Positions 8,020 to 19,917 are shown, counted from the first letter of the stretch. The stretch is 64,000 bases of DNA from Mycobacterium sp. GA-1199 (GCF_001500045.1 NZ_LQIX01000019.1:1-64000); one strand, 5' to 3'. The notes: a model not told the origin generated them from the letters alone. Program-made: numbers and translations.

Positions 8020-8823
8020 TCAGGCAGGCGTTGCGGCGTAGTAGCGGATTCGCCTGATCGCGAACGGTTTCGCCGCCACGTCGGCGATCAGCACATCGCG
8101 CGTCCCAGCGCCTTCGATGCCGCACACCAAGCTGTGACCCGACCCGATCAGTTTGCGGGAGCGGGCGCCGGTCAGCCGGGCCAGCAGTTCTGTGCTGCCC
8201 ATCGGTGTGTGGTCGCCGGCGGTGATCTGTGTGCCACCGCCCACCCAGCGCCGCAGCCCGACCTCGTCACCCGCATGGGCGGCCGCGAGGAACTCCTCGA
8301 ACCGCCGCTTGCCCTGGGGGCCGACGCCGCGGAAGCCGCTCAGAAAACCGAGCGTCCCGACAATGCCCTGGTTCGTCAGCAGCCCGCGGGACAGCTGGAG
8401 CCCGGCGGGAACCGATCGGATCCCGCCGCTGAGGAACTGCCCGACCATAGCCGGAAGCTCCCAATAGGCGGACAGCTCTGCGATTTTCAGCACGCCAGCG
8501 TCGTCGTGGAGGTGGTAGCGCAGGTACGCGGGGATCCGCAGGGTCAGACCCGCCGCCATCCGGACCTCGAGCGCCAGATCGCGGACCACGGTCGAGCCCA
8601 CCACGATGTCGACGTCGCGGTGGAACACGATGTCGCGCGGGCCGACGAAGGTGTCGTAGAAGCGGGTGACGGCCGTCGTCCCGCGGTGCGGCCGGGCACC
8701 CACCGGGTCTTCGACGATCGCGTCGAAGGCGAAGGCGGCAACCCACGCCTCGCGGTCGTGGACGGCGACCGCGGCCGGGGAGCGCTCGACGGCGGCCAGG
8801 GCCTCGGCCCGGGAGATGGCCAT
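8020..8823 (-). CDS. SnoaL-like / ketosteroid isomerase-type protein (two NTF2-fold halves)
   Basis: 267 residues, ATG at 8823. The N-terminal half (residues ~10-120) has the NTF2-fold signature: helix AVAVHDREAWVAAFAFDAIV, motif 'EDPVGARPHRG' and strand 'FHRDVDIVVGSTVVRDLALE'. The C-terminal half (residues ~175-267) repeats it with 'FLAAAHAGDEVGLRRWVG'. The NTF2 fold is used for isomerases, cyclases and ligand-binding proteins. In mycobacteria double-domain forms are often found beside steroid and lipid genes. Catalytic residues cannot be confirmed by eye. Confidence 0.7.
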   Translation of the reverse strand: MAISRAEALAAVERSPAAVAVHDREAWVAAFAFDAIVEDPVGARPHRGTTAVTRFYDTFVGPRDIVFHRDVDIVVGSTVVRDLALEVRMAAGLTLRIPAYLRYHLHDDAGVLKIAELSAYWELPAMVGQFLSGGIRSVPAGLQLSRGLLTNQGIVGTLGFLSGFRGVGPQGKRRFEEFLAAAHAGDEVGLRRWVGGGTQITAGDHTPMGSTELLARLTGARSRKLIGSGHSLVCGIEGAGTRDVLIADVAAKPFAIRRIRYYAATPA

Positions 8824-8930
8824 AGAGGTTGCCTACCACTTCGGGATCGCCTCAGTCGACTACTTCACCGCAGGCGGGCACACTGGAAGCAATACCGCGC
8901 AGAGGTGCGGGCGCCCCAGGAGGAGGCACC

Positions 8931-9350
8931 ATGAGCAGCAACGGCCCGTTCGGGTTCGACCCCGAGGAGTTCGACCGCGTCGTGCGCGAGGCCGGTGAGG
9001 GGCTGCGCGACGCGCTGGACGGCCTCGGCAGGTTCTTCAGCACGTCGGGGGAACGCGCGGGCTGGGCCAACCTGGTCGACGAGTTCACCCGTTCGTCGCG
9101 GCCCCGACGCGAACCGGAGACCACCGGTGAGACCGGTGACGGGGTGTGGGCGATCTACACCGTCGACGACGACGGCGGTGCGCATATCGAGCAGGTCTAC
9201 CCCACCGAGCTGGACGCGCTGCGGGCAAACAAGAACAACACCGACCCCGCCCGCAAGGTGCGGTTCCTGCCGTACGGCATCGCGGTCAGCGTGTTGGACG
9301 CCGGCGACACAGGTTCGGCCCCCGACTCCACTGCCACCGACGACGCCTAG
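8931..9350 (+). CDS. conserved actinobacterial hypothetical protein
   Basis: 139 residues, ATG 8931 preceded by an excellent ribosome-binding site (aggaggagg, 8918-8926), which excludes the upstream in-frame starts. The N-terminal half is helical and charged (FDPEEFDRVVREAGEGLRDA). The C-terminal half contains 'WAIYTVDDDGGAHIEQVYPT' and 'ALRANKNNTDPARKVRFLPY', a compact alpha/beta module. A small module of this kind, with a user-facing 'ALRANKNNTDP' motif, recurs in actinobacteria without known function. It is probably cytosolic. Confidence 0.75.
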   Translation: MSSNGPFGFDPEEFDRVVREAGEGLRDALDGLGRFFSTSGERAGWANLVDEFTRSSRPRREPETTGETGDGVWAIYTVDDDGGAHIEQVYPTELDALRANKNNTDPARKVRFLPYGIAVSVLDAGDTGSAPDSTATDDA

Positions 9351-9371
9351 CGCGAGATCGCTTGCCCCGCT

Positions 9372-12074
<2,703 letters not shown>

Positions 12075-12083
<9 letters not shown>

Positions 12084-12497
12084 CAGCTCGAGCGTCAGCT
12101 CCGCCGGGCAGCACAGCTCGCCGCGTTGATTGAACACGGTGATCTGCAGATCGACCAGGCCGGTGTCCCGCTTGCCCACGACGCACCCGCGACCCACCAT
12201 CGAGTCACCGGCGTAGATGGAGCCGAGCAAGGTGATCTTGCGGCGCACCACGCGGCTGTAGGGGCCGGCCCAGTCGGTGGCGATTCGGTCGACGAACCCG
12301 GCGATGTGCATCGTGTTGACGAAGATCGTCGGATGCCCGTGCTGTTCGGCGTAGCGCGGGTCGTAGTGTGCCGGAAAGTAATCCCACGTGGCACCGGGGT
12401 TCATCACGACGCGCTGGTAGTCGATGTGGTCCACCAGTTCGGGCAGGTCCGATCCAACCGTGACCCGCTCCCATTCCACGCCAGGCTGCGCCCTCAC
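12075..12497 (-). CDS. MaoC-like (hotdog) dehydratase/hydratase subunit
   Basis: 140 residues from GTG at 12497, overlapping the TGA of the upstream gene by 4 nt (GTGA). Longer in-frame starts run through that gene and are rejected. The sequence shows the hotdog fold of (R)-specific enoyl-CoA hydratases: 'FPAHYDPRYAEQHGHPTIFV', in which D..YAEQHG is the equivalent of the catalytic Asp/His region, 'MHIAGFVDRIATDW' and the terminal beta strands. Paired short MaoC genes commonly form heterodimers in actinobacterial steroid and fatty-acid degradation. The neighbour upstream is the probable partner. Confidence 0.82.
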
Positions 12498-13024
12498 ACC
12501 TGCTCCTCGGGTGTGAACCGGAACAACGTGTTGCGGTTGACGGCGACCAATGTCCCGTCGTCGCGGCGGAACTCGTCGCAGGTTTGGACGAAGTGCCCGA
12601 GCCCGAGGCGGGTGCGCTTCAGTGGCGAAACCGAGACGACCTCCTCGATCAGGGCCAAGCGATCCCCTTCCACGATCGCGCACGGATACTCGGCGTCGTT
12701 GGCGGCGTTGATGAACGTGGTCCCGGGCAGCGGCACGCGTATCGCGATCGCCGCGACCGCCGGCCGGCCGTTCGGCAGCCACGGCGGTGGAATCAGCCAC
12801 CCCATCAGCAGGCCGGGCGGCGCGAGCAGACCGCCCCACTGGCGGCGGGCGAAATCATGGTCCCAGTAGCCCGGATTGGAGTCGCGGACCATGGCCGCGA
12901 AGTGCTGGATGCGGGCCGCGCTCACCACGGTTCCGGCGTACCGCGGCTCGGTGCGCGTACCGACCATCCGCAACGCGTCTTCGTACGTGCCGAACGCCAG
13001 CTCATAGGGGACGGTTTCCATCAC
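12494..13024 (-). CDS. MaoC / FAS1-type dehydratase partner subunit
   Basis: 176 residues, ATG at 13024 (a second ATG immediately follows). The N-terminal hotdog region contains 'VVSAARIQHFAAMVRDSNPG' followed by 'WGGLLAPPGLLMGWLIPPPW', typical of the N-terminal MaoC/FAS1-DH-like domain. The C-terminal 'GTLVAVNRNTLFRFTPEEQ' is a strand motif of the same family. It overlaps both flanking genes by 4 nt and so is part of a tightly coupled unit with the 140-residue MaoC protein, with which it probably forms a hydratase acting on bulky 2-enoyl-CoA esters. Substrate specificity is inferred only from context. Confidence 0.82.
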   Translation of the reverse strand: MMETVPYELAFGTYEDALRMVGTRTEPRYAGTVVSAARIQHFAAMVRDSNPGYWDHDFARRQWGGLLAPPGLLMGWLIPPPWLPNGRPAVAAIAIRVPLPGTTFINAANDAEYPCAIVEGDRLALIEEVVSVSPLKRTRLGLGHFVQTCDEFRRDDGTLVAVNRNTLFRFTPEEQV

Positions 13025-13440
13025 CCCGGTAACGCGCTCTCACGCGGAGCCGGGTCCCAGGCCAATCGACGCGAGGCGAAATACCACCCGCCCCGCTCGT
13101 AGACGAGGCTGTCGGTGTAGCCGCCGGTGGCCTCGAGTTCGTTGTCGCAGAACAGCAATGCGACGCATTGTTGAGTCGCTTCGATGCCATCGACCGTGAT
13201 GTCGTGGTCGACGGTGACCAGTCGCCGGCCGTTGCCGCCGTCGAATGCGTCCGCAAGGTTGGTGAAAGACTCCTCGCCCCTGGTGTACGTCGCACCGGAA
13301 TGCCGGAAGGTGGCGAGCCAGCCGGCCAGGTCACCGCTGGAGAACAACCGGTTGTGCCTGGCGCCGAGGTTGAGGATGCCCGCCCGTCCCGCCAGCCCGT
13401 CGAGCACGTACTGCTGTTGGTAGCTCAATGCCATCGTCAC
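13021..13440 (-). CDS. SnoaL-like / NTF2-fold protein
   Basis: 139 residues, ATG at 13440 (alternative ATG two codons later). NTF2-type features are 'NLGARHNRLFSSGDLAGWLA', 'ATYTRGEESFTNLADAFDGG', 'HDITVDGIEATQQCVALLF' and the terminal 'GGWYFASRRLAWD'. The arrangement resembles the beta-subunit-like or SnoaL_4 families. Its 3' end overlaps the MaoC start by 4 nt and it lies 6 nt after the acyl-CoA ligase, so it is in the same operon. It could be an isomerase or cyclase for a pathway intermediate. No direct evidence is available. Confidence 0.78.
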   Translation of the reverse strand: MTMALSYQQQYVLDGLAGRAGILNLGARHNRLFSSGDLAGWLATFRHSGATYTRGEESFTNLADAFDGGNGRRLVTVDHDITVDGIEATQQCVALLFCDNELEATGGYTDSLVYERGGWYFASRRLAWDPAPRESALPG

Positions 13441-13446
13441 ACTCCT

Positions 13447-15051
13447 TCACCGACTCAGCAGGTAGCCGTGGGCTTCTCGATCCCACACCGCCGCGCTCAA
13501 GCCTCGTTGCCGCAGAAGATCCTTTCGTACCCGCCCGATGACGTTCTTCGGAATCTCTTCCAGCACTTCGAGATACCGGGGCACGCAGAAGTACGGCATG
13601 CGTGCCGCGCAGAAGTCCAGCAGTTCGGGAAGGTCCACCGTCGCGCCGGGACGAAGGGCCACGACGACGAGGATGTCGTCCTCACCCAACTCGCTCGGGA
13701 CGGCGACCGCGGCGGCTTCGGCAACCGCCCTGTGCTGCATCACCACCTGCTCGAGCTCGACCGACGACACGTTCTCGCCGCGCCTGCGCAGCGAGTCCTT
13801 GGCGCGGTCCACGAAGGTCAGGTTGTGGTCGTTGTCGAGGAAACCGAGATCGCCTGTGCGAAACCACTCCGGGTGGGGCTCGATCCGCAGGCCGCGGTGC
13901 CCGGGCGCGGACGACACATACCCCTCGCTCATCACATGCGCTGTCCGCGGCCGGCACGCGATCTCACCCGTCATGCCTGGGGCAACGGGGCGGCCGTCCC
14001 CGTCGACGATGCAGACCTCGAACGCCGGGTTGACTTGTCCTGACGTACCCGGGACGCCGTCGTCCGAAACCGCCTTGTAGGCGATCGGGAACGCTTCGGT
14101 CATTCCGTACATCGTCACCACGCGGCACCGGTAGCGGTCCTCGATCGCGCGGTACAGCTGGGCCGAAATGGGGGCGGCCGAGATGAACCGGATTCCGAGC
14201 TGTGCATCGCCCGGGTCGGGCGGCAGATTCCACAGCATCGACACCATCGCACCAGCCCCGGCGAACCCCGCTGCGCCACAGGCTCGTAACTCATCTGACA
14301 CGTCGGCGGGGTGGAAGGCGCTCGCCAGCGCGCTGGTGCCGCCGACGAGCATCGGCGCCAGCACCGTCGGGGCGGCGCTGAGGTGAAACAGCGGCATCGC
14401 CGTCCAGATCAGGTCACCTCGGCCGTACTCCCACGCCGATGCGACGGTGGCGGCCGCGACGAACAGGTAGTGCCACGTGGTGGCCACCGCCTTCGACGGT
14501 CCGGTGGTTCCCGAGGTGAAGAACAGCACTCCCACCTCGTCGGCGTCGGTGTCCATCGTCGGGAAGGTGACACCCTGCGATCCGCACAACGTTGTCGCGA
14601 CCGAATCGTCGATCAGCAGGGTCGCGGCCGGGGCGTCGAGGTGGTCGACCACCTCGGCGACTCGAGCACGGCGGGCGTCGTCGGTCACCACCAGTTTGGC
14701 CCGGGACAGGTTGAGCGCGTGTGTCAGGAAGTCGCCCTTGTTGGCGCCGTTGACCGCGGCACTCACGGCGCCCAACCGGGCGGCACCGAGCCAGAAGTAC
14801 ACCCACTCCGGACACGTCCCGGCGAACAGCGCGACGGTGTCACCCCGGCGGACGCCGCGCTCGGCCAGCATCGCCGCAGCGGCGCAGGACCGGTCGCGCA
14901 TCTGGGCGAACGTGATCGGTGCGCCGTCGATCGACATCATCACCTGGTCGCCGAACTGGTCGGCGCGCCGGTCGAGAACCGACGTGACCGTGAAACGTTC
15001 GACACCGAAAGCCGCGGGCTCGATGCGCCACGCCCTGCCTGCGGGCATCAA
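13447..15051 (-). CDS. class I adenylate-forming acyl-CoA synthetase
   Basis: 534 residues, ATG at 15051, overlapping the Rieske gene's stop by 4 nt. The phosphate-binding loop FFTSGTTGPSKAV lies at 177-189. The motif 'YGMTEAFP' follows in the middle of the chain, and 'WFRTGDLGFLD' and 'VDRAKDSLRRRGENVSS' are the hinge motifs. The protein activates carboxylic acids to acyl-AMP and then acyl-CoA. The C-terminal A10 region reads PKNVIGRVRK (501-510), so the usual catalytic lysine after the Gly appears to be Arg507, as in some CaiC-like enzymes. It probably activates the acid produced by the oxidative steps encoded around it. Confidence 0.9.
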   Translation of the reverse strand: MMPAGRAWRIEPAAFGVERFTVTSVLDRRADQFGDQVMMSIDGAPITFAQMRDRSCAAAAMLAERGVRRGDTVALFAGTCPEWVYFWLGAARLGAVSAAVNGANKGDFLTHALNLSRAKLVVTDDARRARVAEVVDHLDAPAATLLIDDSVATTLCGSQGVTFPTMDTDADEVGVLFFTSGTTGPSKAVATTWHYLFVAAATVASAWEYGRGDLIWTAMPLFHLSAAPTVLAPMLVGGTSALASAFHPADVSDELRACGAAGFAGAGAMVSMLWNLPPDPGDAQLGIRFISAAPISAQLYRAIEDRYRCRVVTMYGMTEAFPIAYKAVSDDGVPGTSGQVNPAFEVCIVDGDGRPVAPGMTGEIACRPRTAHVMSEGYVSSAPGHRGLRIEPHPEWFRTGDLGFLDNDHNLTFVDRAKDSLRRRGENVSSVELEQVVMQHRAVAEAAAVAVPSELGEDDILVVVALRPGATVDLPELLDFCAARMPYFCVPRYLEVLEEIPKNVIGRVRKDLLRQRGLSAAVWDREAHGYLLSR

Positions 15052-16163
15052 GCGTCCGCTGCCGACGGGTCGGGTTCACCGCTGGCCGTGTACCCGAAGT
15101 CGGTCGCCGACGGTTCGGCACCCGGATAGAAGCGATGCGCCCAACGTCGCAGCGCGGCGTAGTCACGGGCTTCCTCGGGTGCGAGGTTCGGCTTCTCCAG
15201 GTACTTCATGTTCTCCCAGGTGAAGAAGTCTTGTTTGATGACCTCCTGCTGCAACTGCAGGAACTTCGCCGCGCGGCCGGTGGGCTTGTCGCCGGTCTCG
15301 CCCGGTTCGCGGATCGACGCCTGGGTGTAGAAGTAGTCGGTGTAATCCTCGTCGACCGGGGTCTGGCCCGTCACCTGGACGGTGGCGACCAACTCCGAGG
15401 GGAAGCGCACCACGCCGAGGCCGAGCGAGTAATTGTCGTAGATGATCTTCGCGTCCACGGGTCCGTTCGGGGTGAGCCACGTCTTGGCCCGTCCCCCACC
15501 GAAATTCGCGTTCACCGTCGCGTGCAGGTGATAGCCGGACACTTCGAACGACGCGGTGTTGGCGGGATTGGCGGCCTTGTGCACGTATTGAACGTGGTAC
15601 GGGTCGGCCGCGTTCTCGATGATCATCTGCGCGTGCACCTTGACCCTGTTGACCATCCGGGTGTGCGGGTGCAGCGGGTAGTACTCGTCGGTCTCGAGTT
15701 CGGGCAACACCGGCGGCTGCCAGTACGGGGCTCGGCCGTGGCGTTCGTGCCAGACCAAGATGAAGCCGTACCACTCGGTGCACGGGTAGCGCTTGATCCG
15801 CACATTCTGTTTGCAGCCGATCTTGCTGTAGGGAACCAGCGCGTTGGTGCCCTCACCGGTCCAGTGCCAGCCGTGCCAGGGGCAGACGATGTGCTCACCC
15901 TCGACGGTGCCGCCGACGCCCATGTTGGCGCCCAGGTGCTGACAGTAGGCGTCGAGCACGCTGACCCGCCCCGATTGGGTCCGGAAGATCACCAGCTCCT
16001 CGCCGAAGTAATGGGCGCGTTTGACCTGACCGGGACCCAGATCGGAGGAGAATCCGACGATGAACCATCCCGTCGGAAACCGGTAGGTGGACAAGCTGAT
16101 ACCGCTGGGCCCGAATTCGCGCTCCGACGGGTCGAGCGTGGGATCGTCGACCGTATCCGCCAT
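15048..16163 (-). CDS. Rieske non-haem iron oxygenase, KshA-like
   Basis: 371 residues, ATG at 16163. The Rieske [2Fe-2S] ligands are C74-x-H76 (YCQH) and C94-x-x-H97 (CPWHGW), with a 17-residue spacer. The mononuclear iron site 'IIENAADPYHVQYVHKA' offers D187, H190 and H195. Length and motif order match oxygenase components such as KshA (3-ketosteroid 9-alpha-hydroxylase), which need a separate reductase. No reductase gene is encoded here. It is the first gene of a minus-strand operon (oxygenase, ligase, SnoaL, MaoC pair) and is divergent from a P450 gene with which it shares a promoter region. Confidence 0.88.
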   Translation of the reverse strand: MADTVDDPTLDPSEREFGPSGISLSTYRFPTGWFIVGFSSDLGPGQVKRAHYFGEELVIFRTQSGRVSVLDAYCQHLGANMGVGGTVEGEHIVCPWHGWHWTGEGTNALVPYSKIGCKQNVRIKRYPCTEWYGFILVWHERHGRAPYWQPPVLPELETDEYYPLHPHTRMVNRVKVHAQMIIENAADPYHVQYVHKAANPANTASFEVSGYHLHATVNANFGGGRAKTWLTPNGPVDAKIIYDNYSLGLGVVRFPSELVATVQVTGQTPVDEDYTDYFYTQASIREPGETGDKPTGRAAKFLQLQQEVIKQDFFTWENMKYLEKPNLAPEEARDYAALRRWAHRFYPGAEPSATDFGYTASGEPDPSAADA

Positions 16164-16267
16164 CGCAACTCCGTCCGCGCACGCACCAGCCGGGTCAGCG
16201 GCGCTGTCCGTTGCCTATTTTTACTATTTTAGGCATTCTGGGTCAAGGACGGCGAAGGGAACCGCGC
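16164..16267. promoter_or_regulatory. divergent promoter/operator region with 19-nt motif shared with 24022-24040
   Basis: The 104-nt gap contains CTATTTTTACTATTTTAGG at 16215-16233, an AT-rich island in GC-rich surroundings. The same element, with one difference, lies in reverse orientation at 24022-24040 in front of the other Rieske/P450 pair. Similarity extends on both sides, from gcc before it to ggtcaagg after it (31 of 36 positions). It contains direct repeats of CTATTTT. It is probably an operator or promoter recognised by a cluster regulator such as the GntR protein. Confidence 0.6.
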
Positions 16268-17509
16268 ATGACGACGACCGGCCCGGTCGACCTGTCCGAT
16301 CCGGCATTGTGGCAGAAAGGTTTTCCCGACGATCTCTTCGCGCAACTGCGGCGCGAGCGGCCGATCTTCAAGCACGGACTCACCGACCGGGTCGCGGCGA
16401 CGCTGAAGCGCGACTTCTGGATGACCACCAAGTTGCACCACGCTCACCGCATCCACCGTGACACCGAATCGTTCACCGCCGCCGAGGGGCCGTTGATCCA
16501 AGGTGTGGGCGCCGTGGGGGCGTTCCCGACGATCATCAACATGGATCCGCCCGATCTGCTCAAGCGGCGCCGGGTGATGTCACACGCGTTCACGCCCAGG
16601 GCGATCGGGAAGCTCGAGCGAGACATCCGCTCGCGGGCGGCCGCGATGATCGACCGCCTCCTCGAGCGCGGCGGCGGTGACTGGATCGCCGACGTCGCCG
16701 ACGCACTTCCGATGTCGGTGATCGGGGACATCGTCGGAATCCCCGAGCCCGACAGGCCGGAGATCTTCGACACCTTCGACCTGATCCTGCAGGCCAATTC
16801 GGCGTCGACGGACCAGCAAGCCGAGCAACAGCATCTGGAACTGTTCGGCAAGGTCTTCACCTACGCGGCGCAACTGACCGCCGAGAAGCGCCGGCACCCC
16901 ACCGATGACATCTGGAGCACGTTGGCCACGGCGGTCGTGACCGACGAGAACGGTGAGGAGCTGTCGATTCCCGCCGCCGAACTCGACATCTTCTTCTTCG
17001 TGATCGCGTTCGCGGGTAGTGACACCACCAAGAACGCGTTGGCCTACGGCCTGCGGGCGTTCGTCGACAACCCCGCGCAGATCGAGCGCTACCGCACCGA
17101 TCCGTCCGTGCGACAGACGGCGGTCGAAGAGGTGCTGCGCTGGTCGTCACCGGTGGCGTTCTGGAGCCGGGTCACCAAGGTCGACGTCGAGATCGACGGC
17201 GTCACAATCCCCCGAGGCGAACGCGTGGTGTCCATGTTGCGGTCGGCCAACCGCGACGAGGACGCCTTCACCGACCCGTTCACGTTCGACATCGACCGTA
17301 CGGACAACCCGCACGTGGCATTCGGCGGTGGCGGACCACACCACTGCCTCGGGGCGATGCTGGCCCGCGCGGAGATTCGCGCTGTGCTCGACGAGGTGCT
17401 GTGTCGCGCCGACGACATCGCGCTCGGAGCGGCCGAGGTCACCTATCCGACCCTCGCCAACAACATGACGATCTTCCACTCGATGCCGATCTCCTTGCGG
17501 GCCCGCTGA
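16268..17509 (+). CDS. cytochrome P450
   Basis: 413 residues from ATG 16268. Upstream in-frame start 16211 would be encoded by the conserved promoter block and is rejected. P450 signatures are present: the I-helix oxygen-binding motif 'FAGSDTTKNAL', the K-helix ExxR 'EEVLRW' and the haem-binding loop FGGGGPHHCLGAMLAR with Cys360 as the iron ligand. It is a soluble bacterial class I P450, presumably using ferredoxin partners, that hydroxylates a hydrophobic substrate. It faces away from the Rieske oxygenase operon and converges on the CaiB gene with a 2-nt gap. Confidence 0.93.
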   Translation: MTTTGPVDLSDPALWQKGFPDDLFAQLRRERPIFKHGLTDRVAATLKRDFWMTTKLHHAHRIHRDTESFTAAEGPLIQGVGAVGAFPTIINMDPPDLLKRRRVMSHAFTPRAIGKLERDIRSRAAAMIDRLLERGGGDWIADVADALPMSVIGDIVGIPEPDRPEIFDTFDLILQANSASTDQQAEQQHLELFGKVFTYAAQLTAEKRRHPTDDIWSTLATAVVTDENGEELSIPAAELDIFFFVIAFAGSDTTKNALAYGLRAFVDNPAQIERYRTDPSVRQTAVEEVLRWSSPVAFWSRVTKVDVEIDGVTIPRGERVVSMLRSANRDEDAFTDPFTFDIDRTDNPHVAFGGGGPHHCLGAMLARAEIRAVLDEVLCRADDIALGAAEVTYPTLANNMTIFHSMPISLRAR

Positions 17510-17511
17510 AT

Positions 17512-19827
17512 TCACAAACCCTTCGGTCGTGTCCCGATGACGCCCTGAACTTCGAGCCGCTCCAGGTCACCTTCGGTCAGGCCGCACAGCGCGGTGAGGA
17601 CGTCGGCGTTGTGTTCGCCGAGTGTGGGAGGCGGGCGCTTGAGCCATCGTTGGCTGCCGGGCAGCCGGGTGAACGGCGGACAGGGGTAGAGGTTGCCCCC
17701 GGTACTCGGATGGTCCAGGTGTTCGAAGAACCCGCGGTGTCGTAGTTGAGGGTTCTCGGTGACGAGCGAGGGCGACACCACGACCTCGGCGGGCACACCC
17801 GCGCGTGTCAGCGCCTCAGCGGCGGCCGCCGCGTCGCGGGTGGCAAGCCAGGTCTGGAGGTCCGCACCGCCGGTGACATCGGCCAGTGCGGTGCGTTCAT
17901 CTTCGGTGCGCGCGGCGAGTGCGATCCAGCTGTCGTCTCCCGCGCACCGATAGACGTCCTGCACGGCCGCGTCCTGCCCCCGGTTGCCTCGCCGCTCCAT
18001 GACACGCCCGAACACCTCGTATTCGATTGTCTGAGCGGCGGTTACGTTCAGCACCGCTTCGATCATCGGCACCTCGACGAGCTGCCCTTCACCCGTACGG
18101 TCGGCGAACTCGAGTGCGGAGAGCGTCGCGAAGGCGGCATGAGCTCCGGCAAGCGGATCGCAGGCTCCGCGCGGAGCGATCGGTGGACCGTCGGGCATCC
18201 CGGTGACCCACGCCAAACCGGCGATCTGCTCCATGGTCGGAGCGAATCCGACGCGGTCCCGCCACGGGCCGGACAACCCGAACGCAGGCATCCGAACCAC
18301 GACCAGCCGCGCATTGAGCGCGAGCAGAGCCTCTGCGCCCATGCCGAATTGCTCCATCACGCGCGGCGAGAAATTCTCCACCACGACGTCGGCCCGGGCG
18401 ATCAGGCGCCGAACCAGCCGCAGCCCCTCATCGGACTGCAGATCGAGGGTCACCGACCGCTTGTTGGTGTTCATCGCGTGGAACACCCAGCCGTACTCCC
18501 ACCAGTCGTCGACATCTTTGCGCATCCCGCCCGAATAGCGGATGCCGTCCGGGCGCTGGACCGATTCGATCTTGATGACGTCGGCGCCGAAGGCGGCCAA
18601 AGAATGGGTGGCAGCCGGACCGGCCCAGAACGCGGTGAAGTCGACGACCCGCACACCCGCCAGCGGCATGCGCTCGGTCGTCGCCTGGTCGGTGCGCGAC
18701 AGCCTTGGCTCCCAGAATGATTCATCGTCACTCCCGCCGACGGAGGGTGAGGTGCCGACCGGGGCGGGACGCGCCCTCGACATGAGCCACGGGGGCCGCG
18801 GCTGACGGAATCCGGCCGGGTTGTCGACGTAGACTCCGCGTTCGCGAAGGTGATCCATCGACGGAATCGTCGCGCCGTTACCCAACGGTGCGAGCGGCAA
18901 CCGGAACAGTTGTCCCAGTTCGACGATCTCGGCGACCGTGCGTTCCCTCATCCACGGGTCGATGCGTTCGCGGATCCATTCGCGGTAATCCCAACGGCCG
19001 ATCTGGAACTGCAACTGCGCGATCTCCGTCAACTCCGGACAGTCGACCATCGCGGCGAAGTCCAACCACTGCTGCCCGGTGACCATGCTGATGCCCACGT
19101 AGCCGTCCTTGGCGGGTTCGATCGACGGCACCTCCACCGACCGCCGCACCGGCAGGACCTGCAGTAGGGCCGAATGAAGCCACTCCCCGCTCTGCATCAG
19201 CGTGATCGCCTCGAGCACAGACATGTCGAGGTGGCCGCCGGCACCGCCGGCGCGGACGCGCCGACGAAGGGCCAACGCACCGTATGCGGCCCACACCCCG
19301 CCCATGTACTCCCCCAGGTCTCCGCCGATCGAAATCGGCGGACCCGCTGGATCGCCGCGAAAACCGGTCAGGCCCGATGCCGCCTGCAGCGTGAATTCGG
19401 TCGCGGGCCGCCCAGACCATGGCCCCGTCCAACCGAAGTCCGAGATCGAGACGACGATGCATCCGGGCGCGGCCGCCAGCAGCGCGGCGGGGTCGATACC
19501 GTTCCGGCGGGCCGTGGGCTGGTCCCCTGTCACCACGATGATGTCGACACCGGCGAGCAGCTCACCTGAAATGCTTGTGACACCGCGCTTTCCGGCGTTG
19601 AGATAGCTGAACAGCGGCGAATCGGTGTTGTCGTCGAGCGCGGCCCCGCAGGCCGTGACGCGACGCAGCGGGTCGCCTTCGGGTGGTTCGACCTTGACCA
19701 CGTCGGCACCCGCGTCGGCAAGAAGCTTGCCGCAGTACGCCCCGGCGATGCGGTCGCTGACCTCGACGACCCGCACATCGTCCAGTGGGGTGGGTACGGG
19801 TACGGTGGCACTCACACGTTCACCCAC
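17512..19827 (-). CDS. double-domain CaiB/BaiF family CoA-transferase
   Basis: 771 residues from GTG at 19827, which has ctggagg 5 nt upstream. An ATG at 19851 (eight codons longer, possibly leaderless) is the alternative. The long in-frame extension to 20634 is antisense to the GntR gene. Two CaiB domains are fused. The first starts 'LDDVRVVEVSDRIAGAYCGK' with 'DAGADVVKVEPPEGDPLR'. The second starts near residue 395 with 'LAGVRVVDFTAFWAGPAATH', 'FGADVIKIESVQRPDGIRYS', 'NTNKRSVTLDL' and 'ADVVVENFSPRVMEQFG'. Type III CoA-transferases move CoA between carboxylic acids via an aspartate. The first copy looks degenerate after its 'KVEPPEGDP' motif, and the second looks complete. Confidence 0.87.
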   Translation of the reverse strand: MGERVSATVPVPTPLDDVRVVEVSDRIAGAYCGKLLADAGADVVKVEPPEGDPLRRVTACGAALDDNTDSPLFSYLNAGKRGVTSISGELLAGVDIIVVTGDQPTARRNGIDPAALLAAAPGCIVVSISDFGWTGPWSGRPATEFTLQAASGLTGFRGDPAGPPISIGGDLGEYMGGVWAAYGALALRRRVRAGGAGGHLDMSVLEAITLMQSGEWLHSALLQVLPVRRSVEVPSIEPAKDGYVGISMVTGQQWLDFAAMVDCPELTEIAQLQFQIGRWDYREWIRERIDPWMRERTVAEIVELGQLFRLPLAPLGNGATIPSMDHLRERGVYVDNPAGFRQPRPPWLMSRARPAPVGTSPSVGGSDDESFWEPRLSRTDQATTERMPLAGVRVVDFTAFWAGPAATHSLAAFGADVIKIESVQRPDGIRYSGGMRKDVDDWWEYGWVFHAMNTNKRSVTLDLQSDEGLRLVRRLIARADVVVENFSPRVMEQFGMGAEALLALNARLVVVRMPAFGLSGPWRDRVGFAPTMEQIAGLAWVTGMPDGPPIAPRGACDPLAGAHAAFATLSALEFADRTGEGQLVEVPMIEAVLNVTAAQTIEYEVFGRVMERRGNRGQDAAVQDVYRCAGDDSWIALAARTEDERTALADVTGGADLQTWLATRDAAAAAEALTRAGVPAEVVVSPSLVTENPQLRHRGFFEHLDHPSTGGNLYPCPPFTRLPGSQRWLKRPPPTLGEHNADVLTALCGLTEGDLERLEVQGVIGTRPKGL

Positions 19828-19851
19828 GCGCACCTCCAGGTTTTTCGCCAT

Positions 19852-19917
19852 CTTAGTAACTATTGGCAGATGCGGGCCGCCGGTTGGCGGCGCTATCGCT
19901 GTTAATATTGCTAAGAC
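19852..19917. promoter_or_regulatory. divergent CaiB / GntR control region with likely leaderless GntR promoter
   Basis: The region between the two divergent genes is AT-rich at both ends. TAATAT at 19903-19908 is a good -10 hexamer lying 9 nt before the GntR ATG at 19918, which has no ribosome-binding site, so transcription probably starts at or beside the ATG. Similar sequences flank both starts in opposite orientations: TTACTAAGAT (minus strand) and TTGCTAAGAC (plus strand). They could be half-sites for autoregulation. Confidence 0.45.
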
